DNA from: JAJZVS01 sp963708095
GTDB lineage: Bacteria; Pseudomonadota; Alphaproteobacteria; Acetobacterales; Acetobacteraceae
DNA: 64,000 nucleotides
Direction of reading: 5' to 3'
Assembly (NCBI GenBank): GCA_963708095.1
Contig: OY970182.1
Coordinates: forward strand, 3,348,001 to 3,412,000
Under the pieces are notes generated by a model that was not told the origin of the DNA, did no database searches, and saw nothing but the letters and a program-made list of their open reading frames with translations. How positions within the stretch are numbered: position 1 is the first letter of the stretch; every line of letters starts with the position of its first letter. Below, piece after piece: positions 25,325-34,689 of the stretch. The position numbers and the translations under genes were made by a program.

Positions 25325-27541
25325 TCACGGTCCCCGCCGCCGGCGTGGTGCACCGCGCCGCTTCGGATCGTAGCCGCCGCCGCCCGGCCCCAGTGGCTCC
25401 GGCGCCCACTCCTTCGCGCCGCGTCCGCCAGCCCGGCCCGCGCCGGGCCGCTGCGTGACCGAGGCGGCGGGCGGCGGGGCGATCCCGAGCTCCAGCGCCT
25501 CCAGCCGACGGATCTCGTCGCGCAGCCGCGCCGCCTGTTCGAACTCGAGGTCGGCCGCCGCAGCGCGCATCCGCTTTTCCAGCTCGGCGATGGAGGATTT
25601 CAGGTCCTTGCCGACGAATTCCGCGGTGCCCGCGTCGGCCACCGGCGCCACCGTCACGTAATCCTGCTCGAACACCGAGGCGAGCACGTTGCCGATCTGC
25701 TTGCGGATCGACAGCGGGGTGATGCCGTGCGCGGCGTTCCACGCGGTCTGGCGCGTGCGGCGGCGGTCGGTCTCCTCGATCGCCCGGCGCAGGCTGCGGG
25801 TCATCACGTCGGCATACAGGATCACCCGCCCGTCGACGTTGCGCGCCGCCCGGCCGATGGTCTGGATCAGGCTGGTGGCCGAGCGCAGGAAGCCTTCCTT
25901 GTCGGCGTCCAGGATCGCCACCAGCATGCATTCGGGGATGTCGAGCCCCTCGCGCAGCAGGTTGATGCCCACCAGCACATCGATCACGCCGAGCCGCAGG
26001 TCGCGGATGATGTCGATCCGTTCCAAGGTGTCGATGTCGGAATGGAGGTAGCGGACCTTCACCCCGTGTTCGGTGAGGTAGTCGGTGAGGTCCTCGGCCA
26101 TGCGCTTGGTGAGCGTCGTCACCAGCACGCGCCCGCCGCGCGCGGCGACGGCGCGGCATTCGCCGAGCAGGTCGTCGACCTGGTGTTCCACCGGGCGGAT
26201 TTCCGTCATCGGGTCCACCAGGCCGGTGGGGCGGATCACCTGTTCGGCGAATACCCCGCCGGTGCGTTCCATCTCCCACGGGCCGGGGGTGGCGGAGACG
26301 AACAGGGTCAGGGGACGGTAGGTCTCCCACTCCTCGAACTTGAGGGGGCGGTTGTCGATGCAGGACGGCAGGCGGAAGCCGAAATCGGCCAGCACCGACT
26401 TGCGGTTGAAGTCGCCGCGGTACATGCCGCCGATCTGCGGCACGGTGACGTGGCTTTCGTCGACGATCAGCAGCGCGTCTTCCGGCAGGTATTCGAACAA
26501 AGTCGGCGGCGGCTCGCCGGGGTTGCGGCCGGTCAGATAGCGCGAGTAGTTCTCGATCCCCTTGCAGGAGCCGGTGGTCTCCATCATTTCGATATCGAAG
26601 GTGCAGCGCTGCTGCAGGCGCTCCGCTTCCAGCAGCTTGCCCTCGGCGTTCAGTTCCTCCAGACGGACTTTCAGTTCGCGTTTGATATCGACCACCGCCT
26701 GCGCGAGGGTCGGGCGCGGGGTGATGTAGTGGCTGTTGGCGTAAACCGTGATCGCCGGCAGCGCGGCCGTCTTTTCGCCGGTCAGCGGGTCGAATTCATG
26801 GATCAATTCGATCTCGTCGCCGAACAGGGTCACCCGCCAGGCGCGGTCCTCGTAGTGGCTGGGGAAGATGTCGACGATCTCGCCGCGCAGGCGGAAGGTG
26901 CCGCGCTGGAACGCGGCGTCGTTGCGGCGGTATTGCAGTTCCGCCAGCGCCTTGGCGAGCTTGTCGCGGTCGATGCGCCCGCCCTGTTCCAGCTTCACCA
27001 CCATGCGCGCATAGGACTCGACCGAGCCGATGCCGTAGATGCAGGATACCGAGGCGACGATCACCACGTCGTTGCGTTCCAGCAGCGCCTGGGTGGCGGC
27101 GTGGCGCATGCGGTCGATCTGCTCGTTGATCTGGGCGTCTTTCTCGATATAGGTGTCGGTGCGCGGGACGTAGGCCTCCGGCTGATAATAGTCGTAGTAG
27201 GAGACGAAATATTCCACCGCGTTGTCGGGGAAGAAGCCCTTCATCTCGGCGTAGAGCTGGGCGGCGAGGGTCTTGTTCGGCGCCAGGATCAGCGTGGGCT
27301 TCTGCACCGCCTCGATCACCTTGGCCATGGTGAAGGTCTTGCCGGAGCCGGTGACGCCGAGCAGCACCTGGTCGCGTTCGCCCGCTTCCACGCCGCCGGT
27401 CAGGGTGGCGATGGCGGTGGGCTGGTCGCCGGCGGGCTGGTAGTCGGATACCACGCGCAGCCGGGTGGTGCGCGGGCGGGCGGGCTGCTTCTGCGGGATG
27501 AACAGGACCGGCGCCGGGGCGCGGAGCATGGTGGCGGACAT
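25325..27541 (-). CDS. uvrB: Excinuclease ABC subunit UvrB
   Basis: 738 aa DNA-damage verification helicase of nucleotide excision repair. Walker A GVTGSGKT, the beta-hairpin region VSYYDYYQPEAYVPRTDTYIEK, the helicase motif SATPGPWE and QTIGRAARNVDGR are intact, and the C-terminal UVR motif (ELEKRMRAAAADLEFEQAARLRDEI) that contacts UvrC is present. It is longer than the usual 670 aa because of an N-terminal Pro-rich extension (about 30 residues) and a Gly/Pro/Arg-rich tail after the UVR motif. The ATG at 27541 has GGGAAGATG... only weakly; ATG 27529 is an alternative. The fused sigma/anti-sigma gene follows 238 bp downstream. Confidence 0.97.
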   Translation of the reverse strand: MSATMLRAPAPVLFIPQKQPARPRTTRLRVVSDYQPAGDQPTAIATLTGGVEAGERDQVLLGVTGSGKTFTMAKVIEAVQKPTLILAPNKTLAAQLYAEMKGFFPDNAVEYFVSYYDYYQPEAYVPRTDTYIEKDAQINEQIDRMRHAATQALLERNDVVIVASVSCIYGIGSVESYARMVVKLEQGGRIDRDKLAKALAELQYRRNDAAFQRGTFRLRGEIVDIFPSHYEDRAWRVTLFGDEIELIHEFDPLTGEKTAALPAITVYANSHYITPRPTLAQAVVDIKRELKVRLEELNAEGKLLEAERLQQRCTFDIEMMETTGSCKGIENYSRYLTGRNPGEPPPTLFEYLPEDALLIVDESHVTVPQIGGMYRGDFNRKSVLADFGFRLPSCIDNRPLKFEEWETYRPLTLFVSATPGPWEMERTGGVFAEQVIRPTGLVDPMTEIRPVEHQVDDLLGECRAVAARGGRVLVTTLTKRMAEDLTDYLTEHGVKVRYLHSDIDTLERIDIIRDLRLGVIDVLVGINLLREGLDIPECMLVAILDADKEGFLRSATSLIQTIGRAARNVDGRVILYADVMTRSLRRAIEETDRRRTRQTAWNAAHGITPLSIRKQIGNVLASVFEQDYVTVAPVADAGTAEFVGKDLKSSIAELEKRMRAAAADLEFEQAARLRDEIRRLEALELGIAPPPAASVTQRPGAGRAGGRGAKEWAPEPLGPGGGGYDPKRRGAPRRRRGP

Positions 27542-27711
27542 GGGGGGAAGATGGGGCCGCCGGGGCCGGCTGGCCAGAGGGGGCGCATCGGGTCAAGGCC
27601 CCGGCCACGACGGGGGATTCCGGTCCGACGCCGTCTCACCGATAAGCGGCGCTTTCGCCGGCCGCGCTACCGGACGGCCGCCGCCATGCCGCGCGTGGCA
27701 GGTGCAGCCGG

Positions 27712-28389
27712 TTACGGCGAACGCGATGCGGGCGCAGCGGTGCCGTCGGGAGCCACGGGGCCCGGTCCGGTCCCGGGTGGCGGCGCGAGGGGGTGCGTCT
27801 CGATCATCGGTTGGGTCGGCTGCTGGCCGAATGGCTGCGTCGGCCCCGCCGGTGCCGGATTGCCCGTCGATTGCAGCGTCCGCTCGCTCAGATCGCGGAC
27901 ACACACGGCGAACGTGTGGTCGACGGCATTGGATCCCGCCAGCGAAATCCGCCAGGGCGCCTCGGTCCCGTCAGGGAAGCGCAATGTCATCGTGCTGGCG
28001 TTGCGGAACTGCGAAGGGAACGGCGCGGCCTGCTCGGCGTCGAGGCTCCAGTCAAGGTGAGTCGCATCACCGGTGGTTCGGTAGGCGATCGCGTCGCCGT
28101 TTCCGATGCGCATGAACACTGTCACCGAGGTGCCTTGCGGGATTTGCCAGGTCGGCTTGGAGAGGCGGAAGAACAGCCCCTCCGTGCCGATCACCGCGGT
28201 GATCGTGACGTGGCTGGCATCGGTTGGGCTCGACGTATCCATCCCGCAGACCAGACGGCCGGCCTCGTCGCGCCCGCTGAAGACGTGCCAGTCGCCGGCG
28301 TGATAGTAGGTGACCAGTGCCGCGTCGGCCGATGTCACACCCAGGACCGTCAAAGCCGCCGCGCCGACCAGCGACCGAAGTGTTGGCAT
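27712..28389 (-). CDS. Secreted protein of unknown function with Pro/Gln-rich tail
   Basis: 225 aa, not recognised. A signal peptide is clear (SLVGAAALTVLGVTSADA, cut before ALVTYYH). The mature domain of about 145 residues has GDWHVFSGRDEAGRLVCGMD and, near its end, HTFAVCVRDLS, so two cysteines are spaced like those of IalB-type domains and may form a disulfide; the W-x-V...C pattern hints at an IalB relative but is not conclusive. The last 50 residues are Pro/Gln/Thr-rich and probably disordered. ATG 28389 has GGAGGGAG at 6 nt. It stands alone upstream of uvrB (170-bp gap). Confidence 0.7.
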   Translation of the reverse strand: MPTLRSLVGAAALTVLGVTSADAALVTYYHAGDWHVFSGRDEAGRLVCGMDTSSPTDASHVTITAVIGTEGLFFRLSKPTWQIPQGTSVTVFMRIGNGDAIAYRTTGDATHLDWSLDAEQAAPFPSQFRNASTMTLRFPDGTEAPWRISLAGSNAVDHTFAVCVRDLSERTLQSTGNPAPAGPTQPFGQQPTQPMIETHPLAPPPGTGPGPVAPDGTAAPASRSP

Positions 28390-29090
28390 CACGCACTCCC
28401 TCCATCCGAACCCGTGCCCGCGGTGGCGGCGGGCGATCCAGGATGGTAGCGAGCCGGCGTTTCCGCGCCTATGGGCAACGTCGTTGCCGGCGGCGGTGCG
28501 GCTGTCTCCCACGGGACGATCGCGCCGGCCAGCAGCGCCGGGTTCGTCTCCCGCATGGCCACCCGCAGGCGCTCGCGCATGTGCGCCCCCCGCGCGAGCC
28601 GCGGGCGCGCACGGCGCCGGCCGCCTGGCAGCGTGACGACAACGAGGTCCGCCCGCATTCCGCACTTGGCGGCCTGAGTCCGGCGGAGGTGGGCGGCGTC
28701 GGCCCGACCTGCCCCAGCCTGGCGCCGTGCGCGCCGCCTGCAGCGGGAGAGCTCCGGTCAGGCACCATGCGCGGCGGCGGGGAGGTCTGGTTCAACGGCG
28801 ACGGCGCGGTGATCCCGCTCAATGGCTGACCACATTCCTGGCGGAACTCCACTGATCTGAAGAGATCGAACTGCCCGTATCTACTCGCATTTGCAACCTC
28901 TCACCAATAAAGAGAGATATCAAAGTATACCTTGTGAGGCGGACCGAAAGGGCGTCTAGTGTTTGCCAAGCTGACTGTCCAACTGAGCTATCCAGGTCGA
29001 GGTGGCGAGAAGCCCGTACGCGGTTTCCTGACGTGAAAATGTTCAGGGTCAGCCAGATGTGCTCGGGCCGGCACGCGGGCCAACCGGGTC
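28390..29090. other. Gene-poor, degenerate stretch
   Basis: About 700 bp without an intact gene. It contains the IS3-type remnant at 28626-28691, then from about 28850 a drop in GC (for example ACCAATAAAGAGAGATAT near 28900) unlike the flanking DNA. Nothing else could be recognised on either strand; it is probably a decayed insertion site. Confidence 0.5.
28626..28691 (+). pseudogene. IS3-family transposase (integrase core) C-terminal remnant
   Basis: Reads WQRDDNEVRPHSALGGLSPA, the W-x-x-x-YN-x-x-RPHSALGG-x-TPxE motif that ends the rve integrase core of IS3-family ORFB proteins. Only about 22 codons are recognisable; the rest of the transposase, and both terminal repeats, are missing. It marks an old insertion. 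Confidence 0.75.
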
Positions 29091-29237
29091 GTGACGATCC
29101 GCTATCCAGACCGGGCGACCTGCGGCAAGGCGATGCAGACGTTGGCCGGCGATTCCGCCTATCAGAAGCACCTGACCGAGACGGCTGCGGTGCTTCACCT
29201 GGAGGGTCGCACCGTCCTTGCCGGACTCGACGTGTAG
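29091..29237 (+). pseudogene. 3' fragment of a small protein gene (unrecognised)
   Basis: A 48-codon frame from GTG 29091 to TAG 29237 encodes VTIRYPDRATCGKAMQTL and then a charged segment ending LEGRTVLAGLDV. The amino-acid pattern (short strand, helix, strand) looks like the end of a ferredoxin-like or dimeric alpha-beta barrel protein, and codon use is ordinary, yet there is no credible start or ribosome site. I think it is the tail of a truncated gene; the family is not identified. Confidence 0.35.
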
Positions 29238-29489
29238 GTTTTCTGCCCGGCTCGGGCGGCCGCTTCGAGCCGGAGCTTGCCGCGCCGCGCGAGGGCTCCG
29301 AGACGATCGACAAAGATCGGCGACAGCTGCGCCGACCTCTTCCGGTGCAGGGGAAGCCTGCAGCCGATCGACGCGCCTTCTTCGGCCCGAGCCGTCAGGA
29401 CGGACACCGGTGCGCTTGTAGCCAGCGCCGGCAGGAGACGCCGCCGCGCCAGGGTCCGACCGGATCCACACCAACCAAGGAGACCGAGC

Positions 29490-29822
29490 ATGCCGCTCTA
29501 TATGTATCAGGCAGCCTATACTCCGGAGTCCTGGGCAGCCCAGCTCAAGCATCCGCAGGATCGGGTCGACGCGGTCGGCCAGCAGGCATGCGAAGCCGTC
29601 GGGGGCAAGATGGTCGGCGGCTGGTACTGCTTCGGCGAGTACGATCTCCTCCTCATTGCCGACGTCCCGGACAATGAAAGCATGGCGGCCATCGCTTTGG
29701 CGATCGCTGCGGGAGGCGCGATCAAGGCCAGCAAGACGACCGCCCTGATGTCGGGCGCGGAAGGCGTCGGGGGAATGAAGAAGGCGGCTGCCGTCGCCAA
29801 GGTCTATAAGCCCGCGCGATAG
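29490..29822 (+). CDS. GYD-domain protein
   Basis: 110 aa. GYD-family (PF08734) small alpha-beta protein: MPLYMYQAAYTPESWAAQ, then the family name motif region WYCFGEYDLLLIADVPD, and a helix AAIALAIAAGGAIKASKTT. Proteins of this family are thought to be dimeric ferredoxin-like folds, with no defined reaction. The ATG at 29490 has AAGGAGACCGAGC in front, a strong ribosome site. It lies between degenerate DNA and the convergent trpS and has no evident operon partner. Confidence 0.85.
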   Translation: MPLYMYQAAYTPESWAAQLKHPQDRVDAVGQQACEAVGGKMVGGWYCFGEYDLLLIADVPDNESMAAIALAIAAGGAIKASKTTALMSGAEGVGGMKKAAAVAKVYKPAR

Positions 29823-29952
29823 GCAGGTTGCCGGCCCGCGATCCCGCGGCTGGGCGCTCCAGGTTTGTCGGCGGTTCGCGGCTGTGGACCGAGAGGCGCG
29901 TGTTCGGCTTGCGAACGATATCAGCAAGCCGTGCGCTATCGTCCGGGCCCGC

Positions 29953-30954
29953 TCAGCGCGGCGGCAGGAATCCCACCAGCCGCTCCGCCTCCGCCACGAT
30001 CGGATCGGCGATCGCGGCAGCCCGGGCTGCGCCCGCCCGCAAAGTGGCGTCGATCTCCCCCGGGTCCGCCAGCAGCCGGTCGGTCTCGCGCGCGATCGGC
30101 GCCAGCACGCTCACCAACAGGTCCGCGAGCAGCGGCTTGAAGGCGCCGAAGCCCTTGCCGCCGTACTCGGCCAGCACCTGCGCGGGGGAGGCGCCGGTCA
30201 GGGCGGCATAGATGCCGACCAGGTTGCGGGCTTCTGGGCGGTTCGCCAGGCCCTCCAGCTCGGACGGCAACGGCTCCGGGTCCGTCTTCGCGCGGCGGAT
30301 CTTGAGCACGATGGTGTCGGCATCGTCGTTCAGGTTGATCCGGCTCTGGTCGGACGGATCGGATTTCGACATTTTCTTCGTGCCGTCGCGCAGGCTCATC
30401 ACCCGCGCCGCCGGGCCCATGATCAGCGGCTCGATCGGCGGGAAGAACGTGGCATCGTAGTCGTGGTTGAATTTCTGCGCGATGTCGTTCGCCAGTTCCA
30501 GGTGCTGGCGCTGGTCGTCGCCCACCGGGACCTTCGTCGCGTGGTAGGCCAGGATGTCGGCGGCCATCAGGTTGGGATAGACGAACAGGCCGGACGACGC
30601 CGCTTCCCGATCCTTGCCCGCCTTGTCCTTGAACTGGGTCATCCGGTTCAGCCAGCCCAGCCGCGCCACGCAGTTGAAGATCCACGCCAACTGCGCGTGC
30701 GCGCGCACGTGCGACTGCACGAACAACACATGCCGCGCGGGATCGACGCCGCAGGCGAGCAGCACCGCCGCCATCTCCCGCGTCTGCCGCGCCAGCGTAG
30801 CCGGCTCCTGCCACACGGTGATCGCGTGCAGATCGACCACGCACCACAGGCACTCGTGGGCGTCCTGCAACGTCACCCAGTTGCGGATGGCGCCGAGGTA
30901 GTTGCCGAGCGTCGGGATGCCGGACGGCTGGATGCCGGAGAAGATGCGGGCCAT
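29953..30954 (-). CDS. trpS: Tryptophanyl-tRNA synthetase
   Basis: 333 aa class Ic synthetase that charges tRNA-Trp. The HIGH-like motif is in SGIPTLGNYLGA and the KMSKS loop is intact (GTKKMSKSDPSD). QPSG at the N-terminus is universal in bacterial TrpRS. Length is normal (about 330). ATG 30954 begins MARIFSGIQPSG; the frame is open upstream but that is a shadow. It follows murJ by 11 nt, so the two are probably one transcript with murJ first; this linkage is frequent in Alphaproteobacteria. Confidence 0.96.
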   Translation of the reverse strand: MARIFSGIQPSGIPTLGNYLGAIRNWVTLQDAHECLWCVVDLHAITVWQEPATLARQTREMAAVLLACGVDPARHVLFVQSHVRAHAQLAWIFNCVARLGWLNRMTQFKDKAGKDREAASSGLFVYPNLMAADILAYHATKVPVGDDQRQHLELANDIAQKFNHDYDATFFPPIEPLIMGPAARVMSLRDGTKKMSKSDPSDQSRINLNDDADTIVLKIRRAKTDPEPLPSELEGLANRPEARNLVGIYAALTGASPAQVLAEYGGKGFGAFKPLLADLLVSVLAPIARETDRLLADPGEIDATLRAGAARAAAIADPIVAEAERLVGFLPPR

Positions 30955-30965
30955 GGATCGATGCT

Positions 30966-32555
30966 TCAGTGGTCGGAGGCGGCGGGGGTGATGGCCGATC
31001 CCCCGCTCGAGCGCAAGCGGCGCCGGGTGAGCAGGCGCAGCGCCTGGCGCGCGCGATAGGCGCCGAACAGCGGCAGAGCGCCGAAATAGGCGACCCCGCC
31101 CGCCGCCACCAGCCCGGCCAGCGCCGCCCAGCGCAGCACGCCTCTTGTCCCCAGTGCCCCGCCCAGCAGGTGCTGCACCACGACCAGCACGACAGCCATC
31201 GCCCCCGCCGCCGCCAGCATCCGCGGCGCCCGCCGGCGCAGGGCCGGGTCCAGCCGCAAGTGCCCGCGCCGTGCCAGTACCACGGCAAGTCCGCCCAGGT
31301 TGAAGAGTGCCGCGACGCTGGTCGCCAGCGCCGGCCCCATCTGCTGCAACGGCCGCATGAACGCGAGATTGAGCGCCAGGTTCAGCGCCACCGCCGCCAC
31401 CCCGATCTTCACCGGCGTCGCCATGTCGCCGCGCGCGAAGAACCCGGGCGCCAGCACCTTCACCAGCACGAAGGCCGGCAGCCCCAGCGCATAGGCGGAC
31501 AGCGCATGCGCCGACAGGACGACATCCGCCTGGTCGAAATGGCCGCGCCCGAACAGCACCCCCACGATCGACCCCGAAGCCACCAGCAGCGCCAGCGCCG
31601 CCGGCAGGGTGAGGAACAGCGCATACTCGATCGCCCGGTTCTGCGTGTCCGCCGCCGCCGCGTCCTGCCCTGTGCGCACCTGGCGCGACAGCAGCGGGAG
31701 CATCGCCGTGCCCACCGCCGAGCCGATCACGCCGAGCGGCAGTTGCTGCACCCGGTCGGCGTAATAGAGGACCGACACCGTGCCCGCCGGCAGCAGGCTG
31801 GCGATGATGACGTCCACCGCCAGGTTGAGCTGCGTCACCCCGGCCCCCACCAGCCCCGGTACCATCCGCCGCAGTAGCAGGCGCATCGCCGGCGTGAGGC
31901 GCGGCCGGCGCAGCCGCAGCCGCATCCCCGGCCGCCGCGCCGCCAGCAGCAGCACCGCAAGTTGCGCCACGCCGGAGACCGTCACCCCCACCGCCAGCGC
32001 ATGCCCCGCGCTGGGCAGGTACGGCGTCAGCCACAGCAGCGCCGCGATCGTCACCACGTTGAACAGGATGTAGCTCGCCGAGGCCGCGGTGAACCGGTCG
32101 AGCCCGTTCAGCACGCCGGAGACCAGGGCGGCGAGGCAGATCAGCAGCAGATAGGGAAACGTCAGCCGGGACAGCGTCACGGCAAGGGCGAACTTGGCCG
32201 GAACGGCGGCGAACCCCGGCGCCAGGCCGAGCATCACCTGCGGCATGAAGATCTCGCCGGCGATCGTGAGCAGGCCGAGGATGAGCAGCATGCCGGCGAA
32301 GGCCTGCTCGGCGAAGTCGCGCGCCGCGTCGCGGCCGTCGGCGGCGAGCGTGCCGGAGAAGCTGGGGACGAAGGCGGCGTTGAACGCGCCCTCGCCGAAC
32401 AGGCGGCGGAACAGGTTGGGCAGGCGCAGGGCGACGAAGAACGCATCCGCAATCGGGCCGGCGCCGAGACGCGCGGCGATCAGCATGTCGCGGGCGAAGC
32501 CGAGGATGCGGCTCGCGAGGGTCCACAAGCCGACAGTCAGGATGCCGCGTAGCAT
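30966..32555 (-). CDS. murJ: Lipid II flippase MurJ (MviN)
   Basis: 529 aa inner-membrane flippase for peptidoglycan lipid II, with about 14 membrane helices. The N-terminal GLWTLASRILGFARDMLIAARLGAG and the FRRLFGEGAFNAAFVP segment carry the conserved Arg residues of the central cavity. MurJ proteins usually start MLRG, so ATG 32555 is chosen; a GTG at 32564 would add three residues. No good ribosome site is seen for either. Upstream of trpS by 11 nt. Confidence 0.95.
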   Translation of the reverse strand: MLRGILTVGLWTLASRILGFARDMLIAARLGAGPIADAFFVALRLPNLFRRLFGEGAFNAAFVPSFSGTLAADGRDAARDFAEQAFAGMLLILGLLTIAGEIFMPQVMLGLAPGFAAVPAKFALAVTLSRLTFPYLLLICLAALVSGVLNGLDRFTAASASYILFNVVTIAALLWLTPYLPSAGHALAVGVTVSGVAQLAVLLLAARRPGMRLRLRRPRLTPAMRLLLRRMVPGLVGAGVTQLNLAVDVIIASLLPAGTVSVLYYADRVQQLPLGVIGSAVGTAMLPLLSRQVRTGQDAAAADTQNRAIEYALFLTLPAALALLVASGSIVGVLFGRGHFDQADVVLSAHALSAYALGLPAFVLVKVLAPGFFARGDMATPVKIGVAAVALNLALNLAFMRPLQQMGPALATSVAALFNLGGLAVVLARRGHLRLDPALRRRAPRMLAAAGAMAVVLVVVQHLLGGALGTRGVLRWAALAGLVAAGGVAYFGALPLFGAYRARQALRLLTRRRLRSSGGSAITPAASDH

Positions 32556-32612
32556 GGGCGGCACGGAAGGGACGCGGGCGGGGCTTTGTCAACCGCAATG
32601 GGACGGCTGGTC

Positions 32613-33269
32613 TTACCGACCGGCAGTCGCCCCGGCGAGGGCGGCCAGCGCCAGCGCGGCGGCCTGTTGGCAGGGCTCGATCACCGGCACGCCGGCGGCG
32701 GCTTCCACGGCGGCGCGGTGGTGCGCCATGCCGGTGCAGCCGAGGATCACGGTCTGCGCGCCGGCGTCGGCGCAGGACCGGGCGGCGGCGATCAGGGCGG
32801 CGCGCGCGGCCTCGGGGTCGAGCAACGTGTCCATGCTCACGTTCAGCGCGTGCTCGGCGGCGAGGCGCGCCTCCAGCCCCAAGGCGCGCAAGGCGGCGAG
32901 GTGGCGGGCCTTGGACGCCTCGACGATCGCGACCACGCCGAAGCGCTCGGCGCGCGCGACCGCGCAAGCAACGGCAGCGCGGAAGACGCCGAACACCGGG
33001 CGATCGGTGGCGGCGCGGGCGGCCTCGATCCCGGGGTCGGAGGCGCAGGCGATCACGTAGGCGTCGGCCGGCTCGGCGGCGATGCGGCGCAGGATCGGGC
33101 CGACGGCGGCGTGCCAGTCGGCCCAGGTGTAGATCGCCGGCGGGCCGTCCGGCAGCGAGACCACGTCGAATCGCGGGCCGTCCACGCCGGCGAGCGGGGC
33201 GATGGCCGCTGCGATCCCGGCGCCGCAGGCTTCCGAGCTGTTGGGGTTGATGACGAGGACGCGCGTCAT
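32613..33269 (-). CDS. Aspartate/glutamate (hydantoin) racemase family protein
   Basis: 218 aa cofactor-independent racemase of the Asp/Glu/hydantoin family. The first catalytic Cys is in IACASDPG, the second in ILGCTGMAHH, in the expected order and spacing (about 110 residues), and the N-terminal INPNSSEA loop is the hydantoin-racemase type. It ends 18 nt after the start-proximal stop of the oxidoreductase gene, so the two appear to be co-transcribed with the oxidoreductase first. The substrate could be a hydantoin, Asp, Glu or maleate; not resolved. Confidence 0.8.
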   Translation of the reverse strand: MTRVLVINPNSSEACGAGIAAAIAPLAGVDGPRFDVVSLPDGPPAIYTWADWHAAVGPILRRIAAEPADAYVIACASDPGIEAARAATDRPVFGVFRAAVACAVARAERFGVVAIVEASKARHLAALRALGLEARLAAEHALNVSMDTLLDPEAARAALIAAARSCADAGAQTVILGCTGMAHHRAAVEAAAGVPVIEPCQQAAALALAALAGATAGR

Positions 33270-33286
33270 GCGGCGGGTTTCGCCGG

Positions 33287-34108
33287 TCAGGCGGGACGGG
33301 CGCGGGCGATGCGCTCCACGGCGCGCAGCCACCCCTCCGCGTCGCGTTCCTGCGGCTCGACCAGCAGGTGCTGCACACCGGCCGCGGCGAAGGCGGCGAA
33401 GGCGGCGTGCATGGCGGGCTCGTCGGCGCCGTCCCAGCGCACGCGCAAAGAGAGGGTGAAGCCCGGGTCGGGGCGGAGCGCGCGCAGCCTGGCGACGAGC
33501 GGGCCGGCCTGCTCGGGCGCGATCCGGCTGCCGTGCCAGCCGTCGTGGCGGGCGGCGCGGGCGAGCGCCGCGTCCGACGCGCCGCCGATCCAGACCGGGA
33601 TGGGGGCGCAGGGCGGCGGTTGCATGCGCATCTCGTGCACCACCGCCTCGATATGGCGGGTCGGGAAGGTGACCGGGTCCTGGGTCCAGACCGCGCGCAT
33701 CAGCGCCAGGCCTTCGTCCATGCGCTTGCCGCGTTCGTTGAACCTGGCGCCGAGGGCGGCGAATTCCGCCGCCATCCAGCCGACGCCGGCGCCGAGGATC
33801 AGGCGGCCCTCGGACAGGTTCTGCAACGTCGCGAGTTCCTTGGCGAGCGGCAGCGGGTGGCGCATCGGCAGCACCAGCACCGAAGTGCCGAGCCGGATCC
33901 GGTTGGTGGCCGCGGCGGCCCAGGCGAGGGTGAGGACCGGCTCGTAGAACGCAGGCGACGGCGGGTAGGGCGCGCCGGCGGGGACGATGATGTGCTCGCT
34001 GACCCAGACGTCGTCGAAGGCGAGGGACTCGGCCTGTTCGGCGGCACGGCGGATGAGGGTCGGGGTGGCCTTGCGGCCGATGTGGGGGAGGTGGACGCCG
34101 AAGTGCAT
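33287..34108 (-). CDS. Luciferase-like (LLM class, TIGR03619) oxidoreductase
   Basis: 273 aa TIM-barrel flavin or F420 oxidoreductase, the second of this family in the window. HFGVHLPHIGRKATP starts the barrel; RLGTSVLVLPMRHPLPLAKE and SEGRLILGAGVGWMAAEF are the family core; DPVTFPTRH and IPVWIGGASDAAL follow. It precedes the racemase gene by 18 nt, and the pairing of a luciferase-like enzyme with a racemase suggests a small catabolic unit, but the substrate is unknown. Start ATG 34108. Confidence 0.85.
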   Translation of the reverse strand: MHFGVHLPHIGRKATPTLIRRAAEQAESLAFDDVWVSEHIIVPAGAPYPPSPAFYEPVLTLAWAAAATNRIRLGTSVLVLPMRHPLPLAKELATLQNLSEGRLILGAGVGWMAAEFAALGARFNERGKRMDEGLALMRAVWTQDPVTFPTRHIEAVVHEMRMQPPPCAPIPVWIGGASDAALARAARHDGWHGSRIAPEQAGPLVARLRALRPDPGFTLSLRVRWDGADEPAMHAAFAAFAAAGVQHLLVEPQERDAEGWLRAVERIARARPA

Positions 34109-34250
34109 GCGTGTGGTCCTCGGCTGGCGGGGGTCGAGGTGGGAGGATGGACCCGGGGGCGCGGGGCGTCGAGCGGGGGCAGTGGGTGTCCGTCGGGCCT
34201 GACCGAGGTGCCGGGCCGGTCCGAAGGGTATCGGTCACGGACTGCTGCGC

Positions 34251-34685
34251 TCAGGGCAGCCCGACGAACGGATCGCGCGCCGCCACGCCGAGCGGCCGAA
34301 AGTGCCGCATGTTCCGCGTCAGGATCGTCAGCCCATGCGCCTCGGCTGTCGCGGCGATCGCCAGATCCGCAAACCCGGGCGCATGGCCGCCTTCCCGCGC
34401 CCGGTCCGAAAGTCTCCCGGCGATCCGGGCGGCGGTCGTATCGAACGCCAGCACCCGCTCTCCGTACAGGTGCAGCACTGCCTCGATCCACGCGGCCAAT
34501 GCCGCCGCCTTGCGACGGGCGCCTAGCCGACGCGCCCGCGCGATCCCGTCCTCAACCTCGGCAACGGTGATCGCCGACAGGTAGAGAACATCGGAATTCC
34601 GCTCCATCCAGGCCGCAAGCTCCGGCGACGCGCGCGCCTTGGTGGGCGCGTCCGCGGAAATCACATTGGTATCGACCAGATACAA
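34251..34685 (-). CDS. PIN-domain RNase toxin (FitB/VapC type)
   Basis: 144 aa. The four PIN acidic positions can be placed: D5 in LVDTNVIS, E in TVAEVEDGI (about 43), D in FADLAIAATA (about 105) and a late Asn/Asp in ILTRNMRHF. This is a FitB-type VapC toxin, an Mg-dependent endoribonuclease. It starts 4 nt after the antitoxin stop. No partial or broken residue is visible, so it is probably active, held by the Phd-type antitoxin encoded just upstream. Confidence 0.85.
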   Translation of the reverse strand: MYLVDTNVISADAPTKARASPELAAWMERNSDVLYLSAITVAEVEDGIARARRLGARRKAAALAAWIEAVLHLYGERVLAFDTTAARIAGRLSDRAREGGHAPGFADLAIAATAEAHGLTILTRNMRHFRPLGVAARDPFVGLP

Positions 34686-34689
34686 TCGC

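Noticed and set aside
25298..28060. 920-codon frame opposite uvrB
   Set aside because: Shadow of a highly conserved gene; composition is Gly/Val/His rich as expected for the antisense of GC-rich coding DNA.
28920..29000. tRNA-like D-arm TAGCTCAGTTGG on the minus strand (28978-28989)
   Set aside because: The box matches tRNA consensus, but no acceptor-stem partner, T-arm or closing D-stem could be found in the next 100 bases; probably chance or a very old fragment.
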